Positions 1 through 10,600 are shown, counted from the first letter of the stretch. The stretch is 22,155 bases of DNA from Candidatus Falkowiibacteriota bacterium (GCA_903857815.1 CAIOGK010000085.1:1-22155); one strand, 5' to 3'. Numbers and translations are program-made. The notes: a model not told the origin generated them from the letters alone.

Positions 1-528
1 AATGGTTTAGATATTAATAAGTTCGATATTGAAGGACGAGTACAGGTTGCAGAAACAAAAGATTTTTATTTGTTAAATATTTATTTTCCTAATGCGAATT
101 CTGAGCTTAGTCGCTTAGATTATAAATTAGATTTTAATGAATGTCTTTTAAAATATGTAAAAAATTTAGAGAAGAAAAAGCCCGTTATTATTACTGGTGA
201 TTTTAATGTTGCCCATCAAGAAATAGATTTAGCAAGACCTAAGGAGAACGTTGGGAGCCCGGGGTTTACTCCAGAAGAACGTACTTTTATGAATAAATTT
301 TTGGCTAATGGGTTTATTGATACTTTTCGTGTTTTAAATGGTGATAAAATTCAGTATTCTTGGTGGAGTTTTCGTTCAGCTGCTCGAGAACGCAATATCG
401 GCTGGCGGATTGACTATTTCTGTGTATCCGATAAACTTAAAAAACACTTAAAAAAGGCCATTATTTTAGATAAACAGACGGGTTCCGATCATGCTCCAGT
501 TGTCCTAGAAATTGAGTCTAAAAATTGA
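1..528 (+). CDS. xth: Exodeoxyribonuclease III, 3' part (5' end outside window)
   Basis: The frame is open from base 1, so this is the C-terminal ~175 residues of a gene that begins before the window; the TTG at 70 is only an internal codon. The protein is an AP endonuclease/3'-5' exonuclease of the exonuclease III family (endonuclease/exonuclease/phosphatase fold) acting in base-excision repair. The family's catalytic motifs are visible: GDFNVAH (metal and phosphate binding), the following DLARP, the aromatic WWSFRSAARERNIGWRIDYF block, and the terminal GSDHAPV containing the catalytic Asp-His pair. It ends with TGA, 18 bases before leuS on the same strand, so the two may be co-transcribed. 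The family call is firm; the exact symbol (xth/exoA) is conventional. Confidence 0.93.
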   Translation, partial: NGLDINKFDIEGRVQVAETKDFYLLNIYFPNANSELSRLDYKLDFNECLLKYVKNLEKKKPVIITGDFNVAHQEIDLARPKENVGSPGFTPEERTFMNKFLANGFIDTFRVLNGDKIQYSWWSFRSAARERNIGWRIDYFCVSDKLKKHLKKAIILDKQTGSDHAPVVLEIESKN

Positions 529-546
529 GATAAAATTGATAATAAT

Positions 547-2973
547 ATGTATAACCATCAAGAAATAGAAAAAAAATGGCAAGTTTATTGGCAAAAAACC
601 AATCTCTATTTAACTAGAGAAGATAAAGATAAGCCTAAATATTACATTTTAGACATGTTTCCTTACCCGTCCGGAGCTGGTCTACACGTTGGTCATCCCA
701 AGGGATATATTGCGACTGATATTTTTGCTCGTATGCGAAGAATGCAGGGCTATAATGTCCTACATCCGATGGGATTTGATGCTTTTGGATTACCAGCGGA
801 GAATTATGCTATTAAAAATAAAGTAAATCCTAAAATATCAGTTGCGGAAAGTGTTGCTCATTTTAAAAGCCAACTAGAAATATTAGGATTTTCTTATGAT
901 TGGGAGAGGGAGGTAAATACAACTGACCCTAACTATTATAAGTGGACTCAGTGGATATTTTTAAAGATGTGGGAAAAAGGATTAGCCTTTGAATCTAGTG
1001 AACCAATTAATTGGTGTCCGTCATGTAAAACCGGTTTGGCTAATGAGGATTTAGAGGATGGAAAATGTGAACGTTGCGGAAGTGAAATTGAACAAAAACC
1101 AATGCGTCAGTGGGTTTTAAAAATAACTGATTATGCTGATCGTCTGCTTAATGATTTAGATAAATTAATTGATTGGGATGATTCAATTAAGGAAATGCAA
1201 AGAAATTGGATTGGACGCAGTGAAGGCGCAGAAGCTATTTTCAATATTGTTAATACTGAAGAAAAAGCTAAGATTTTTACTACCCGAATTGATACTATTT
1301 TTGGTTGCACTTATTTAGTTATTGCTCCAGAAAACGAATTGGTTTTAAAGTTAAAAGAAAAAATAGCTAATTTGCCTGAAGTACAAGAATATATTGAAAC
1401 TTTAAAAAATATTCCTGATATTGAAAGAACTAGCGCTAGTAAGGAAAAAACTGGCGTTAAATTAAAGGGTGTAAAAGCTATAAATCCCTTCAATAATGAA
1501 GAGATTGAAGTATTTATTGCTGATTATGTTTTAAATTCTTATGGTACAGGCGCGGTGATGGCAGTTCCGGCTCATGATGAAAGAGATTATGAATTTGCTA
1601 AAAAATATGGCTTAAGAATTAAGGCGGTAATATCCGTAGATAATGAAGTTCCCTTTGAGGGCAAGGCTGCTTTTACTGATGATGGCATTTTATTCCATTC
1701 CGAAGAATACAACGGCCTATCTTCCATTGAAGCGCGCAAAAAAATGATGAATTGGTTAGAAAATAATTGCCTAGGTTCTAGAAAAATAAACTATCGTTTA
1801 AAAGATTGGGTTTTTTCTCGTCAAAGATATTGGGGGGAACCGATTCCTTTAATACATTGTGAACATTGCGGAATTGTGGCCACTCCGGAGAATGAACTAC
1901 CTTTACGTTTACCGGATGTTGAAAGTTATGAGCCAACCGGAACCGGGGAGTCGCCATTAGCGACGATTAATGAATGGGTAAATACTGTTTGCCCAAAATG
2001 TGGAGGAGCGTCTAAGCGAGAAACAAACACTATGCCTCAATGGGCAGGTTCATGCTGGTATTATTTAAGATATATTGACCCTAAAAATGATAAAGCTTTA
2101 GTAGATGCAGAGAAAGAAAAATATTGGTCCCCAGTTGATTTTTATGTTGGTGGAGCCGAACATGCTACCAGACATCTTATCTATGCTCGTTTTTGGCATA
2201 AATTTTTATATGATATTGGCGCTGTAAGTTATGATGAACCATTCACAAAATTAAAGAACGTCGGATTAATTATGGGTGAAGATGGCCGAAAAATGAGTAA
2301 GCGTTGGGGCAATGTAATTAATCCAGATGATGTAGTTAGTAAATCTGGGGCAGACGCCATGCGTGTTTATGAAATGTTTATGGGCCCATTTGAACAGGCA
2401 TGCAGTTGGAATGCCAATGGTGTTATTGGCGCGCGTAAGTTTTTAGAAAAAGTTTTATTATTTTCTGAAACTCAAATTTATCAAGATAATAAAAAAATTA
2501 CTTCATTGCTTCATAAAACAATTAAAAAAGTTACCGAAGATATTGAAGCTTTTCGTTTAAATACGGCCGTTTCGGCAATGATGATTTTAGCTAATGAGAT
2601 TGGCGATTATCGAATTAAAGAATCGGCTTTGCCAATTTCTAAAGATGATTTTTTGAAGTTTATTAAAATTTTGTCTCCTTTCGCGCCTCATTTAACTGAA
2701 GAAATTTGGGAGAAATTAGGTAATTCAGAAAGTATTTTTTTAAGTACTTGGCCAAAATATGAAGAAGCCCTAATTAAGGATGAAACGATTAATTTAATCA
2801 TTCAGATAAATGGTAAATTGCGCGCTTCTTTGGAGATAGAGACTGATATTTCTGCTGAGAATGCTTTTGAAATAGCAATTAAACATGAAAATGTAAAAAA
2901 ATGGTTAGAAAATAAAGAAATTGTGAATAGAATATTTGTTCCCGGTAAATTATTAAACATAGTTATTAAATAA
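547..2973 (+). CDS. leuS: Leucyl-tRNA synthetase
   Basis: Cytosolic class I aminoacyl-tRNA synthetase that charges tRNA-Leu with leucine. At 808 residues it is a full-length bacterial LeuRS. Visible are the HIGH-type motif HVGH (47-50), a zinc-type CPSC/CERC pair (about 157-178), the editing (CP1) domain with TTRIDTIFG (from 245) and AVPAHDERDYEFA (from 339, carrying the editing aspartates), a second Cys ribbon (CEHC...CPKC), the GSCWYYLRYIDP and GGAEHATRHLIYARF core blocks, and the KMSKS loop as KMSKR (582-586). The C-terminal helical anticodon-binding domain and the small end domain are intact. Two signature positions differ from the usual consensus: Ser to Arg in KMSKS and Pro to Ile in TTRPDT. 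No Shine-Dalgarno sequence precedes the ATG. The rsmA gene starts 7 bases after the stop. Confidence 0.98.
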   Translation: MYNHQEIEKKWQVYWQKTNLYLTREDKDKPKYYILDMFPYPSGAGLHVGHPKGYIATDIFARMRRMQGYNVLHPMGFDAFGLPAENYAIKNKVNPKISVAESVAHFKSQLEILGFSYDWEREVNTTDPNYYKWTQWIFLKMWEKGLAFESSEPINWCPSCKTGLANEDLEDGKCERCGSEIEQKPMRQWVLKITDYADRLLNDLDKLIDWDDSIKEMQRNWIGRSEGAEAIFNIVNTEEKAKIFTTRIDTIFGCTYLVIAPENELVLKLKEKIANLPEVQEYIETLKNIPDIERTSASKEKTGVKLKGVKAINPFNNEEIEVFIADYVLNSYGTGAVMAVPAHDERDYEFAKKYGLRIKAVISVDNEVPFEGKAAFTDDGILFHSEEYNGLSSIEARKKMMNWLENNCLGSRKINYRLKDWVFSRQRYWGEPIPLIHCEHCGIVATPENELPLRLPDVESYEPTGTGESPLATINEWVNTVCPKCGGASKRETNTMPQWAGSCWYYLRYIDPKNDKALVDAEKEKYWSPVDFYVGGAEHATRHLIYARFWHKFLYDIGAVSYDEPFTKLKNVGLIMGEDGRKMSKRWGNVINPDDVVSKSGADAMRVYEMFMGPFEQACSWNANGVIGARKFLEKVLLFSETQIYQDNKKITSLLHKTIKKVTEDIEAFRLNTAVSAMMILANEIGDYRIKESALPISKDDFLKFIKILSPFAPHLTEEIWEKLGNSESIFLSTWPKYEEALIKDETINLIIQINGKLRASLEIETDISAENAFEIAIKHENVKKWLENKEIVNRIFVPGKLLNIVIK

Positions 2974-2980
2974 AATTATA

Positions 2981-3820
2981 ATGGAAGATTTAGTTTTTAA
3001 AACCAGAGAAATCTGTAAAATGTTTGATATTAAACCCAGCCGCTCTAAGGGCCAGAATTTTTTAATTAATGAGCGTATTTATAATGATATTGTAAAAGCG
3101 GCGGAAATTAATTCTACCGATGAAGTTTTAGAAGTGGGTCCTGGTTTAGGATTTTTAACTGTTCGCTTAGCCCAAGAAGCAAAAAAAGTCGTAGCGGTTG
3201 AGCTTGATGATCAATTGGCTGCTTATTTAAAAATTGGCTTTGAATCTCGGGATGAAAAAAAAGTTAAAATAGTTAATGAAGATGTTTTAAAATTTAACAT
3301 TGGCGCTGAATTTATTGGTAAATACAAAATCGTTGCTAATTTGCCTTATAATATTACTTCTATTTTTTTGCGGACAGCGTTAACCGGAAAGCAGAAGCCG
3401 GAACTTCTAGTTTTGATGTTGCAGAAAGAAGTCGCTGAAAGGATTATTGCTGAGCCGTCTGAAATGAGTATGTTGGCAGTTTCTATTCAATATTATGCCG
3501 ATGTATCGATTGTAAAAAAAGTAGCCGCGGGAAATTTTTGGCCTGAGCCTAAAGTCGATAGTGCGATTATTAAAATTCAAGTAAGACCGGGAATATATAA
3601 TCTTGAAAAAGATAAAAAGTTTTTTCGCATGGTAAAGTCTGGTTTTAGTGCAAAACGTAAAATGTTAAAGAATAATTTAGCCGGGGGGCTTCAAATTGAT
3701 CAAAAAATTGTTGTTGCGGCCCTACAAAAAATGAACTTAGATTTAAAAATTAGAGCTGAAGATTTAAGCCTTGATAATTGGCATAAATTATTTGCGGAGT
3801 TAAACGCGTTTATGGTATAA
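2981..3820 (+). CDS. rsmA: 16S rRNA (adenine1518-N6/adenine1519-N6)-dimethyltransferase
   Basis: KsgA/RsmA dimethylates two adjacent adenines in the 3' hairpin of 16S rRNA during small-subunit maturation, using SAM. The 279-residue length is normal. Motifs in order: SKGQNFL (22-28), the SAM-binding EVGPGLG (51-57), the acidic VELD after beta-2, NEDVLKF (99-105), the catalytic motif IV NLPYNIT (120-126), WPEPKVDSAIIKI, and a basic GFSAKRKMLKNNL in the C-terminal helical domain. The ATG overlaps a TATAAT-like string and has no Shine-Dalgarno. It lies 7 bases after leuS and probably shares its transcript. Its product's need for SAM links it loosely to the SAM genes downstream, but it is separated from them by the surface locus. 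Confidence 0.97.
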   Translation: MEDLVFKTREICKMFDIKPSRSKGQNFLINERIYNDIVKAAEINSTDEVLEVGPGLGFLTVRLAQEAKKVVAVELDDQLAAYLKIGFESRDEKKVKIVNEDVLKFNIGAEFIGKYKIVANLPYNITSIFLRTALTGKQKPELLVLMLQKEVAERIIAEPSEMSMLAVSIQYYADVSIVKKVAAGNFWPEPKVDSAIIKIQVRPGIYNLEKDKKFFRMVKSGFSAKRKMLKNNLAGGLQIDQKIVVAALQKMNLDLKIRAEDLSLDNWHKLFAELNAFMV

Positions 3821-3821
3821 T
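3792..3821 (+). promoter_or_regulatory. Predicted promoter of the surface locus (extended -10)
   Basis: A perfect extended -10, TGG followed by TATAAT (3813-3821), overlaps the rsmA stop codon. The possible -35 TTGCGG (3792-3797) lies 18 bases upstream and matches the consensus only in its first three bases. Transcription would begin near 3828, about 35 bases before the ATG at 3863. In DNA this AT-rich chance matches are common, but the complete TGnTATAAT at a functional boundary is better than background. Confidence 0.45.
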
Positions 3822-3822
3822 A

Positions 3823-3857
3823 AAATCAACTTTATCGTTATAAAAACGATTTGATTT
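3823..3857 (+). other. Inverted repeat between rsmA and the TSP3 gene
   Basis: ATCGTT (3834-3839) pairs with AACGAT (3845-3850) around a five-base loop, and AAATCAA (3823-3829) pairs with TTGATTT (3851-3857) with a four-base bulge on the left side. T-rich sequence follows. It could be a weak terminator for the leuS-rsmA transcript or a 5'-leader hairpin of the next transcript. It is A+T-rich and would be only modestly stable. Confidence 0.3.
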
Positions 3858-3862
3858 CATTT

Positions 3863-4492
3863 ATGCCGTTGGATAACAATTCTGATAATAATGCTTCTGA
3901 ATATGGTTTTAAAAACATGCCTCAGCCGCAAAAAATTGCGGTAGTTTCTTTGTCTGTAATTGGTGTAGCAATTATATTTTTTGGAGTTTTGCAATTTAGG
4001 GCTAGAATTATTAATCCTCTTCGATTCAATGGAATTTCAACCTCGACCCCACAAACGATGGCGAATTTATTAGATTTAGATACTGACAAGGATAGTTTAT
4101 CTGATTATGATGAGTTAAATGTTTATAAAACATCTCCTTATTTAGATGATACTGATAGTGATGGTATTTCCGACGGTGAAGAAATTAAAAATGGTACTGA
4201 CCCGGGTTGTCCTACTGGCAAGAACTGTCAGGCCGAACCATTATTAATAGCTGCAACTGAAGCGACAAGCACTCTTAGTATCGATGACCCTACGCTTAAT
4301 ATGGGGGAGATAAACATTGCTAGCGGAACCAATGAGACGGAATTAAAAAATGTTTTAGCTGGACAAGTCGATGCCGCAACTTTAAGAAAATTACTTATAG
4401 AAGGTGGTGCAGATCAAGAAATGTTAAATCAGATAAGTGATGAAGATCTTCTTAAAAGCTATCAGGAAGTTTTAAATAAACAAAATGAATAA
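3863..4492 (+). CDS. Single-pass membrane protein with TSP3-type calcium-binding repeats
   Basis: Small exported membrane protein of 209 residues from the ATG at 3863. The frame is open from a TTG at 3851, but the ATG is the better start. A hydrophilic N-terminus is followed by one membrane helix (about 25-44, IAVVSLSVIGVAIIFFGVLQ) with no obvious cleavage site. Residues 71-114 then hold two thrombospondin type-3-like units rich in DxDxDG-type loops (DLDTDKDSLSDYDE and DDTDSDGISDGEE), which bind calcium in this family. A short CPTGKNC follows, then a polar C-terminal region that I do not recognise. The orientation is inferred to be N-in with the calcium loops outside. Its end overlaps the start of the giant secreted protein gene by 8 bases, suggesting coupled translation and a shared role at the surface. 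The molecular function is unknown. Confidence 0.85.
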   Translation: MPLDNNSDNNASEYGFKNMPQPQKIAVVSLSVIGVAIIFFGVLQFRARIINPLRFNGISTSTPQTMANLLDLDTDKDSLSDYDELNVYKTSPYLDDTDSDGISDGEEIKNGTDPGCPTGKNCQAEPLLIAATEATSTLSIDDPTLNMGEINIASGTNETELKNVLAGQVDAATLRKLLIEGGADQEMLNQISDEDLLKSYQEVLNKQNE

Positions 4493-4622
4493 TAACATGG
4501 AGCCTTCTTTCCCCCAAAAGAAGAAGCGTCAGACTTTAGGCAAAAGAATTGCAATTTTTTTGCTGTTTTTTATTTTAATTTCTTCGGCCTTGCTTGCCCC
4601 TTTGAAACCGGCCAAAGCGCAG
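4485..4622 (+). other. Signal peptide of the giant protein
   Basis: Residues 1-45 have a basic n-region with KKKR and KR, a hydrophobic core from Ile22 to about Ala38 (AIFLLFFILISSALLA) and a polar end finishing in AKA before Gln46, a good signal peptidase I site. There is no lipobox cysteine, so the protein is not a lipoprotein. Confidence 0.8.
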
Positions 4623-7600
4623 ATGGTTGTTTCTGACCCTTTTAAGCTTGCCTGGGATAAAATAACTGACGTTGCTAAAAAACTTTGGCAAAAGGGCGGT
4701 TCATTAGCTTTTCAGCAAACACTCAGAACAGCACTTAATAAAATTGCGTACGATTCTGCTAATTGGGTTGGTTCCGGAGGTGAAGGTCAAAAGCCATTAT
4801 TTATTACTGAGGATTGGGGGACTTATTTAGCAAAAGTAGGAGATGAGGCCGCTGGAACCTTTTTAGAAAATTTTGCGGCCAATATGTCTAGTGGCAGTTC
4901 TCCAGCACAGTGCGATAGAGAGCTTACTACTTGCACTGGACATTGTGACCCAAACCAGCCGGAACCTTGTTATAGTAATTGCGGTAAAGCTTGGCAAGCC
5001 TGTATTGTAAAAGTAGAAAGTGGCGCTCCTAGTGGTTTAACTTTTAATTTTTGTCAGCCAACTTCTTTAGAGGCAAAAGTTAAAATTGGTTTAGGCTTAT
5101 CACAATATAATCAACCTCAAGGACCAGCTTGTACGGCAACAAAAATGATTGATAATTGGGGTGATGCTGCTAAAAAATATGAAGACTTTAAAGATCCGCA
5201 GTTTTTAAATAAAATGGCGGATGTCTTTGATCCTAATTCTAGTGAGCTAGGTATTTGGTGGACTGCTAGTACTGACATGATGGATAAAAAAATTGAAGGC
5301 GAAGAGGTTGCCTCAAAAAAATTAGTTGGTAAGGGCGGTTGGTTGGATCCGATTAAAATTAGTGGCGACCCGATTTCTTTGCCTAATCAGGCACAATTAC
5401 AGATGGAAGATACTTATAGTCAATATTCAAGTAATTTTGGTAAATATACCGGGGATGCTTTTGTTGATGCTGGAAATTTATTTTTAAGTCAATTATCAAT
5501 TACTGCATTTAATAAATTAGTTCAAAGTATTGGCAAAAAAGATGCTAAAAGTGTAGATGTCTCTAGCGGAACCGAGCAAGATCCAACTTATGGCGACGGT
5601 AAAGTTAGTTTAGAGGGAGTAACTGTAAAATTAATTCAACCAAATTACGGAGTAGGTTCTGTTTATGATATTTTATCGGAATTAGCCGTTTGCCCTGATA
5701 AAAATAATCCTGGACCAACAAATTGTGTTATTGATAGCAACTTCATGCAAGGGATATCTGAACAAAAAACTGTTGCTGAAGCAATTAAAGATGGCTCATT
5801 GCATGGTAATTGGCGATTTACTTTAGATAATCAAGTTGGAGCTTACGAAAATAGTTATTCTTATAGAAATATTTCAATTCTTCGTGCTTATAGAATTGTT
5901 CCGGCAAGTTGGGAATTAGTTTTTGAAAAAATGAATATTTTTCAAAAACTGGCTGACGATAATAAAGGGGTCGCTAAAAAAGCAACTTTGTCTGATTTAG
6001 TTTCTTGCTTTGATCCTTACGATGATAATAATAAATTTAGTGCCGATTTTGATGTTTATGATCAGGGATGGTGTACCGGTTTAATTGATCCAAATTGGGT
6101 TTTAAAAGCGCCAGTTAATTATTGTAAAAAAGAAGGTTTTAGCGCCCAAATTACAAATACTAGTATTATTCCTTCACAACCAGCAATCGGCGATACTCCT
6201 TATACGCCGGCTGAAGTTAGTATTTTAAGAGCAGATAATTATTGCGCTGATAATCAAACATGTATTCAAGAGGGAAAAGACGGCGGTTGTGAGGCTTATG
6301 GTTATTGTAATGAGGAGAAGAGAACTTGGAGTTTTAGTGGCGAATCTTGTGAGCCTATATATAACACTTGTCAGTCGTTTATTCGTTCTGACTCCGATAA
6401 AGCCGTATCCTATTTAGAAAATACTCTGGATTATGGAATTTGCGGTAAGGATAATGCTGGTTGTAAGCGTTATTCTTATGTTGGGAATTATGATGTTTTA
6501 AAGGGAACTGCTATTTGGAATGAAGCAAATGTTGTTTACCTAAATGAAAACGCTAGTAACTGCTCTGCAAAAGATGAGGGTTGTTCAGAGTTTATTAGAG
6601 TTAAGCCGGTTTGGGGAGCTAACTTAGTAATGAATTCTGATTTTGTTAATGATGCTGTTGGGGCTTCTTCAACAAGTAATTCCTTAAATGACTGGCCAAT
6701 TATCGCTTCGGCGCCAGTAAAATCAACCATTGTTGACAAATCTCTTGATTCAATTGTTAGCAATGGCAGGGCATTAAAAATTCAATTATTTGCACCAGGA
6801 AATGTAGCAATAGTTTCTGATTATAATAAGTCTCTATTGCCTAATAATTTAGAATTAGTTTATGGCCAAGCATATACTCTAAGTGCGGATATTTATTTAG
6901 CAGCTGGCAGTAAAGTAGTTTTATCTATTGGTAGTGGCGCGAACACGCCGATTTATGAAAGTAATACTTTAGGCGTTTGGAAACATGTAAGTTTAACAAG
7001 AAAAGCCGGCGATGACTTTAGTCAGCCAGGTTTCGCTATTACTTCTAGTGGTGCCGCTGGCCAAACTATTGTGTATGTTCAGAATATTAAATTTGAAATG
7101 AGTAATTATGATACCGGTTATAGTTCTTATGGCGCATCTAAAGTTTATCAAAAATTATTACCTCAATATTTAGAAAGTGCTTGTTACGATAGTGATACTC
7201 AGGGAAATTTAAATTATACCTTGAAGGTTAATGCCCCAGAAAAATGCTATAAGTATTCAAGAAGATGCAATCAATCTGAAGTTGGCTGTGATTTGTATAC
7301 CTCGGCTAAGAGTAATTTTTCTGTGCCGGCAAAATTAGGAAGTATGGATTATTGCCCGGCTGAATGTATTGGCTACGATGTATATGTTGCTCGTGAAACT
7401 TATTTTAATTCCGCTCAAGCTGATAATATTATCCCGGAAACAGCTCGAAGCTGTAGTGCAGAGTCGGTTGGTTGTAATGAATTTACTAACCTTGATACTT
7501 TACAGGCTGGAGGAGAAAATCGAGAATATTATTCTGCTTTAAAACATTGTGTTAAACCAAGTCAGGCATCTTGTGGAAGTTTTTATTCTTGGGAAGGGAC

Positions 7601-10600
7601 GGGGACAGGCTATCAATTACGTTTGTATAGTTTACAAAAAGAAGCTGATAATACGCCTTCATATATAAAAGACGACCAAGATTTATGTAATGAAATTATT
7701 TTCAATGCTCCAATTAGTAGTCCATTGTATAATTCTGATTGCAAACAATTATATACTTCAGACGGAAAAATTTACTATCATCTCAGCTCTAATTTAATTA
7801 CCTGTTCCGAATCTTGTCGTGCTTATCGTATTACTGAAAAAAATTATAATCGACGCTTAACTCAAGCTCAGTGTTCTGGCTTAGATAAATCTTGGGATGC
7901 AAGCGCAGGCGCTTGTGTATCATGTATTAATGGAGGAGTCTGGAATAACACCCATAAGGCTTGCGTTTATCAAGGTATACCTGGAGAAGGAAAAACCTGT
8001 AGTATTAATGAAATGGGCTGTCGCGAATATAATGGGAATGAGGGGAATAAGGTTCGTCTAGCCGCTTCTTATGATTTTGAAACTCAAAATGGTGCCTGGA
8101 CCTCTAATTGTGATAATGGGATTAAAATTGAAACAGTCGCCAGTAATAATGGCGGGCATTCTCTTTATTATAATAATAGTGCTAGTGCTTGTTCAGAAAT
8201 AGGAACTAGTCGTCATATTTTATCTCAAAGCACTCCGCTTATTAAACAAATAATGGCTGGTGATACTTTAGCGGCTCAGTTAAAAGTTTCTACCACAGTT
8301 AAAAAAGGACAAGCCTATAGTGTTAAATTTTTGGCTAGTTCCTTGCCTGGGGCGGATATTAAGATTTATTTATATAATCCAGAAACGAAACAAAAATCAG
8401 AATTTAACACAGGGAATGCCGTGAAAGTTACAGGTGGCGGCGCTTGGCAAGTATATTCGGCTAATTTAGAAAATCTTGATCACGACGTTTCTAATAATGA
8501 AATTTTAGCTTTATCTGCTAATAGCGATTTCTATATTGATAATTTTATTATCACGGAAATTACTGATAGATTTTATTTAATTAAATCTTCTAGCAAGGTT
8601 CCATCTGTTTGTTATTATGATAACCTTGATATCTATCAAGGTGCAGATTATAATCTTGGCTGCGCCGCTTATTCTGACAAGACGGGAACAAGTCATAATT
8701 TGCGCACTTTTTCTAGTATTTGCGATAAGTCTTCTATTGGTTGCGAACAAGTAATTAGTACCAAAAATTATGATTTTTATGGTAAAGGTTTTTGGAACGA
8801 TACTAACAAAAATAAAGTATGTGACATTGATGAGCCAGACTGTGTTAAGGTAGATTCTGATAGCGCTATTTACATGGTTTTCAATAAAGCTAACTCTTGT
8901 AATCAGGCTGATTTGGGTTGTAGCATGCTTGGTCAAGCTAAGGTTACAAATGGAAAGACTTTCTGGTCAGATGTTTTCAAAAAGAATAATCCAAATAATT
9001 ATAATACTACTATCTGTAATTCATCTAGTGTTGGCTGCGAAGCTTGGAAAAATGTTGAAGACGGCGGCTTAAGCTATTTCCGTGATCCAGGTGCTAATGT
9101 TTGTACATATAAACCATCGCAAAGAGGATGGTATAAAACAACGGAAACCGGTGAGGTAGCTTGTGAATATTCTTATTTTAAGACTATCGGTAACGGTGGT
9201 ACTGGAAATCAAGTTCCGGTTCCAACTAAAGAAGTCGGTTTATGCGAGGCTAAATTATCTGGCTGTAGTGAATATATAGACCCTGTTAGTCAGTTTAATC
9301 CAGATTTAGTTATTTTAGGGACAACCACGATTGCAATCAAACCAAATACTCTATATGTTTTGTCATCTACCTCTAGCAGCGCAATAAATATTACTTTTAA
9401 TAATGATGTTAAGCCATTATTGATTAATAATACTTTAGGAACTTCAACTAAAAGTATTAGTGTTGGTGATACTATTAAAAATTCAATTTTTAATTCATTA
9501 AATAATACTTCAGCTACTAAACCCGCGGCGGCCGTTTTGGAAGTTAGAGAATTGGCAGTTGGTTATCAATTAAAATCAACGATAGATAAGAGCAGTTGTA
9601 GTGGTACGGTAGATTTTGATAATGGTTGTGTGTTATTTAATGAAAGAATTATCGCAGGAGCTAGCGGGTATACAAACTTAACTGGATTTTTTGATCCCTA
9701 TGTCGGTGTAAAAAAATCCCCCGCAGTTAAATGTAATCCTAACCAATCAGGATCTTGTGTTGCTAATCAATTAATTAAAGTTAGACCAAACAGAGTTTGC
9801 TCGGGTTGGCTTGATTGTGCTACCTATGCTAAAGATCCAGAAACGGGAGCAGAAATTTGTTATGCCTTAAAACAATGTAATAGCTTAAATGATAAATTAG
9901 AATGTAATAATTTTATTACTACTCCTGGTTCTCTGAAGCCAGCAAATGCAACTGGGTACTCTTTCCTTAATCGCTATAATATTAGCAATATGAAAGAGGT
10001 TGGATTAAATAGTGAGGCTCATTACGATTTTGAAGAATTTATTCCTTCGTTATCTTGCATTCGAATTGCTGGTGGCGGAGATTGCAGCTTTAATAATATT
10101 ATTAAAGAATTAGTTGTGCGTGAGCCGAAAGCTAATGGCCCTAGTTATCCAGCTTCTGGTAAAAGTTATGTAAAAGTGCCAGCAGCTTTCAGCGTTTCCC
10201 CTCAGCCAGCTGGCAACTGGATTAACCTCTCGCCTAATCAAGAGTATTATATAAATTATTTATTGAATACTAAAAATTCTGGTAATGCGGCGACGATTGT
10301 GATTGCTGTTTCAGGAGGAACAAATAAGTCTTTTACGGCAGTTAGCCCTAATGGTTGGTCTCGAAAGATTCATAAATTTACTACGAGTGCTGGTGAAACT
10401 AGAATAAGAATTTATTTACAATCTGGCTCTAGTGTTGGTGTCTCAGCTGAGGGAGAGGCTTATTTTGATGATATTAATATTGAGCCAGTTCTGCAAACCG
10501 GAGACAACCAATACGTTGCTAGAGAATGTCGTCTTTATCCGACTAATAGTAGTTTAAGTTGTAAAAATCAAAGTAAGAATGTTATTAAGGATGGCCTTGA

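Noticed and set aside
3851..3862. TTG start for the TSP3 protein
   Set aside because: It adds only ISF before an ATG in frame, lies inside the inverted repeat, and gains no better ribosome-binding context.
8577..8936. Minus-strand open frame of 119 codons inside the giant gene, and similar ones at 6536-6763, 10611-10868, 10893-11093 and 12702-12944
   Set aside because: They lie entirely within strongly coding + strand genes, their products are Ile/Thr-rich mirror sequences of Asn/Asp-rich coding, and they show no domain or context.
6441..9266. DNA-level tandem repeats or a CRISPR-like array
   Set aside because: The regularity is in the Cys spacing of the protein; the nucleotide sequences of the copies differ and their spacing is irregular.
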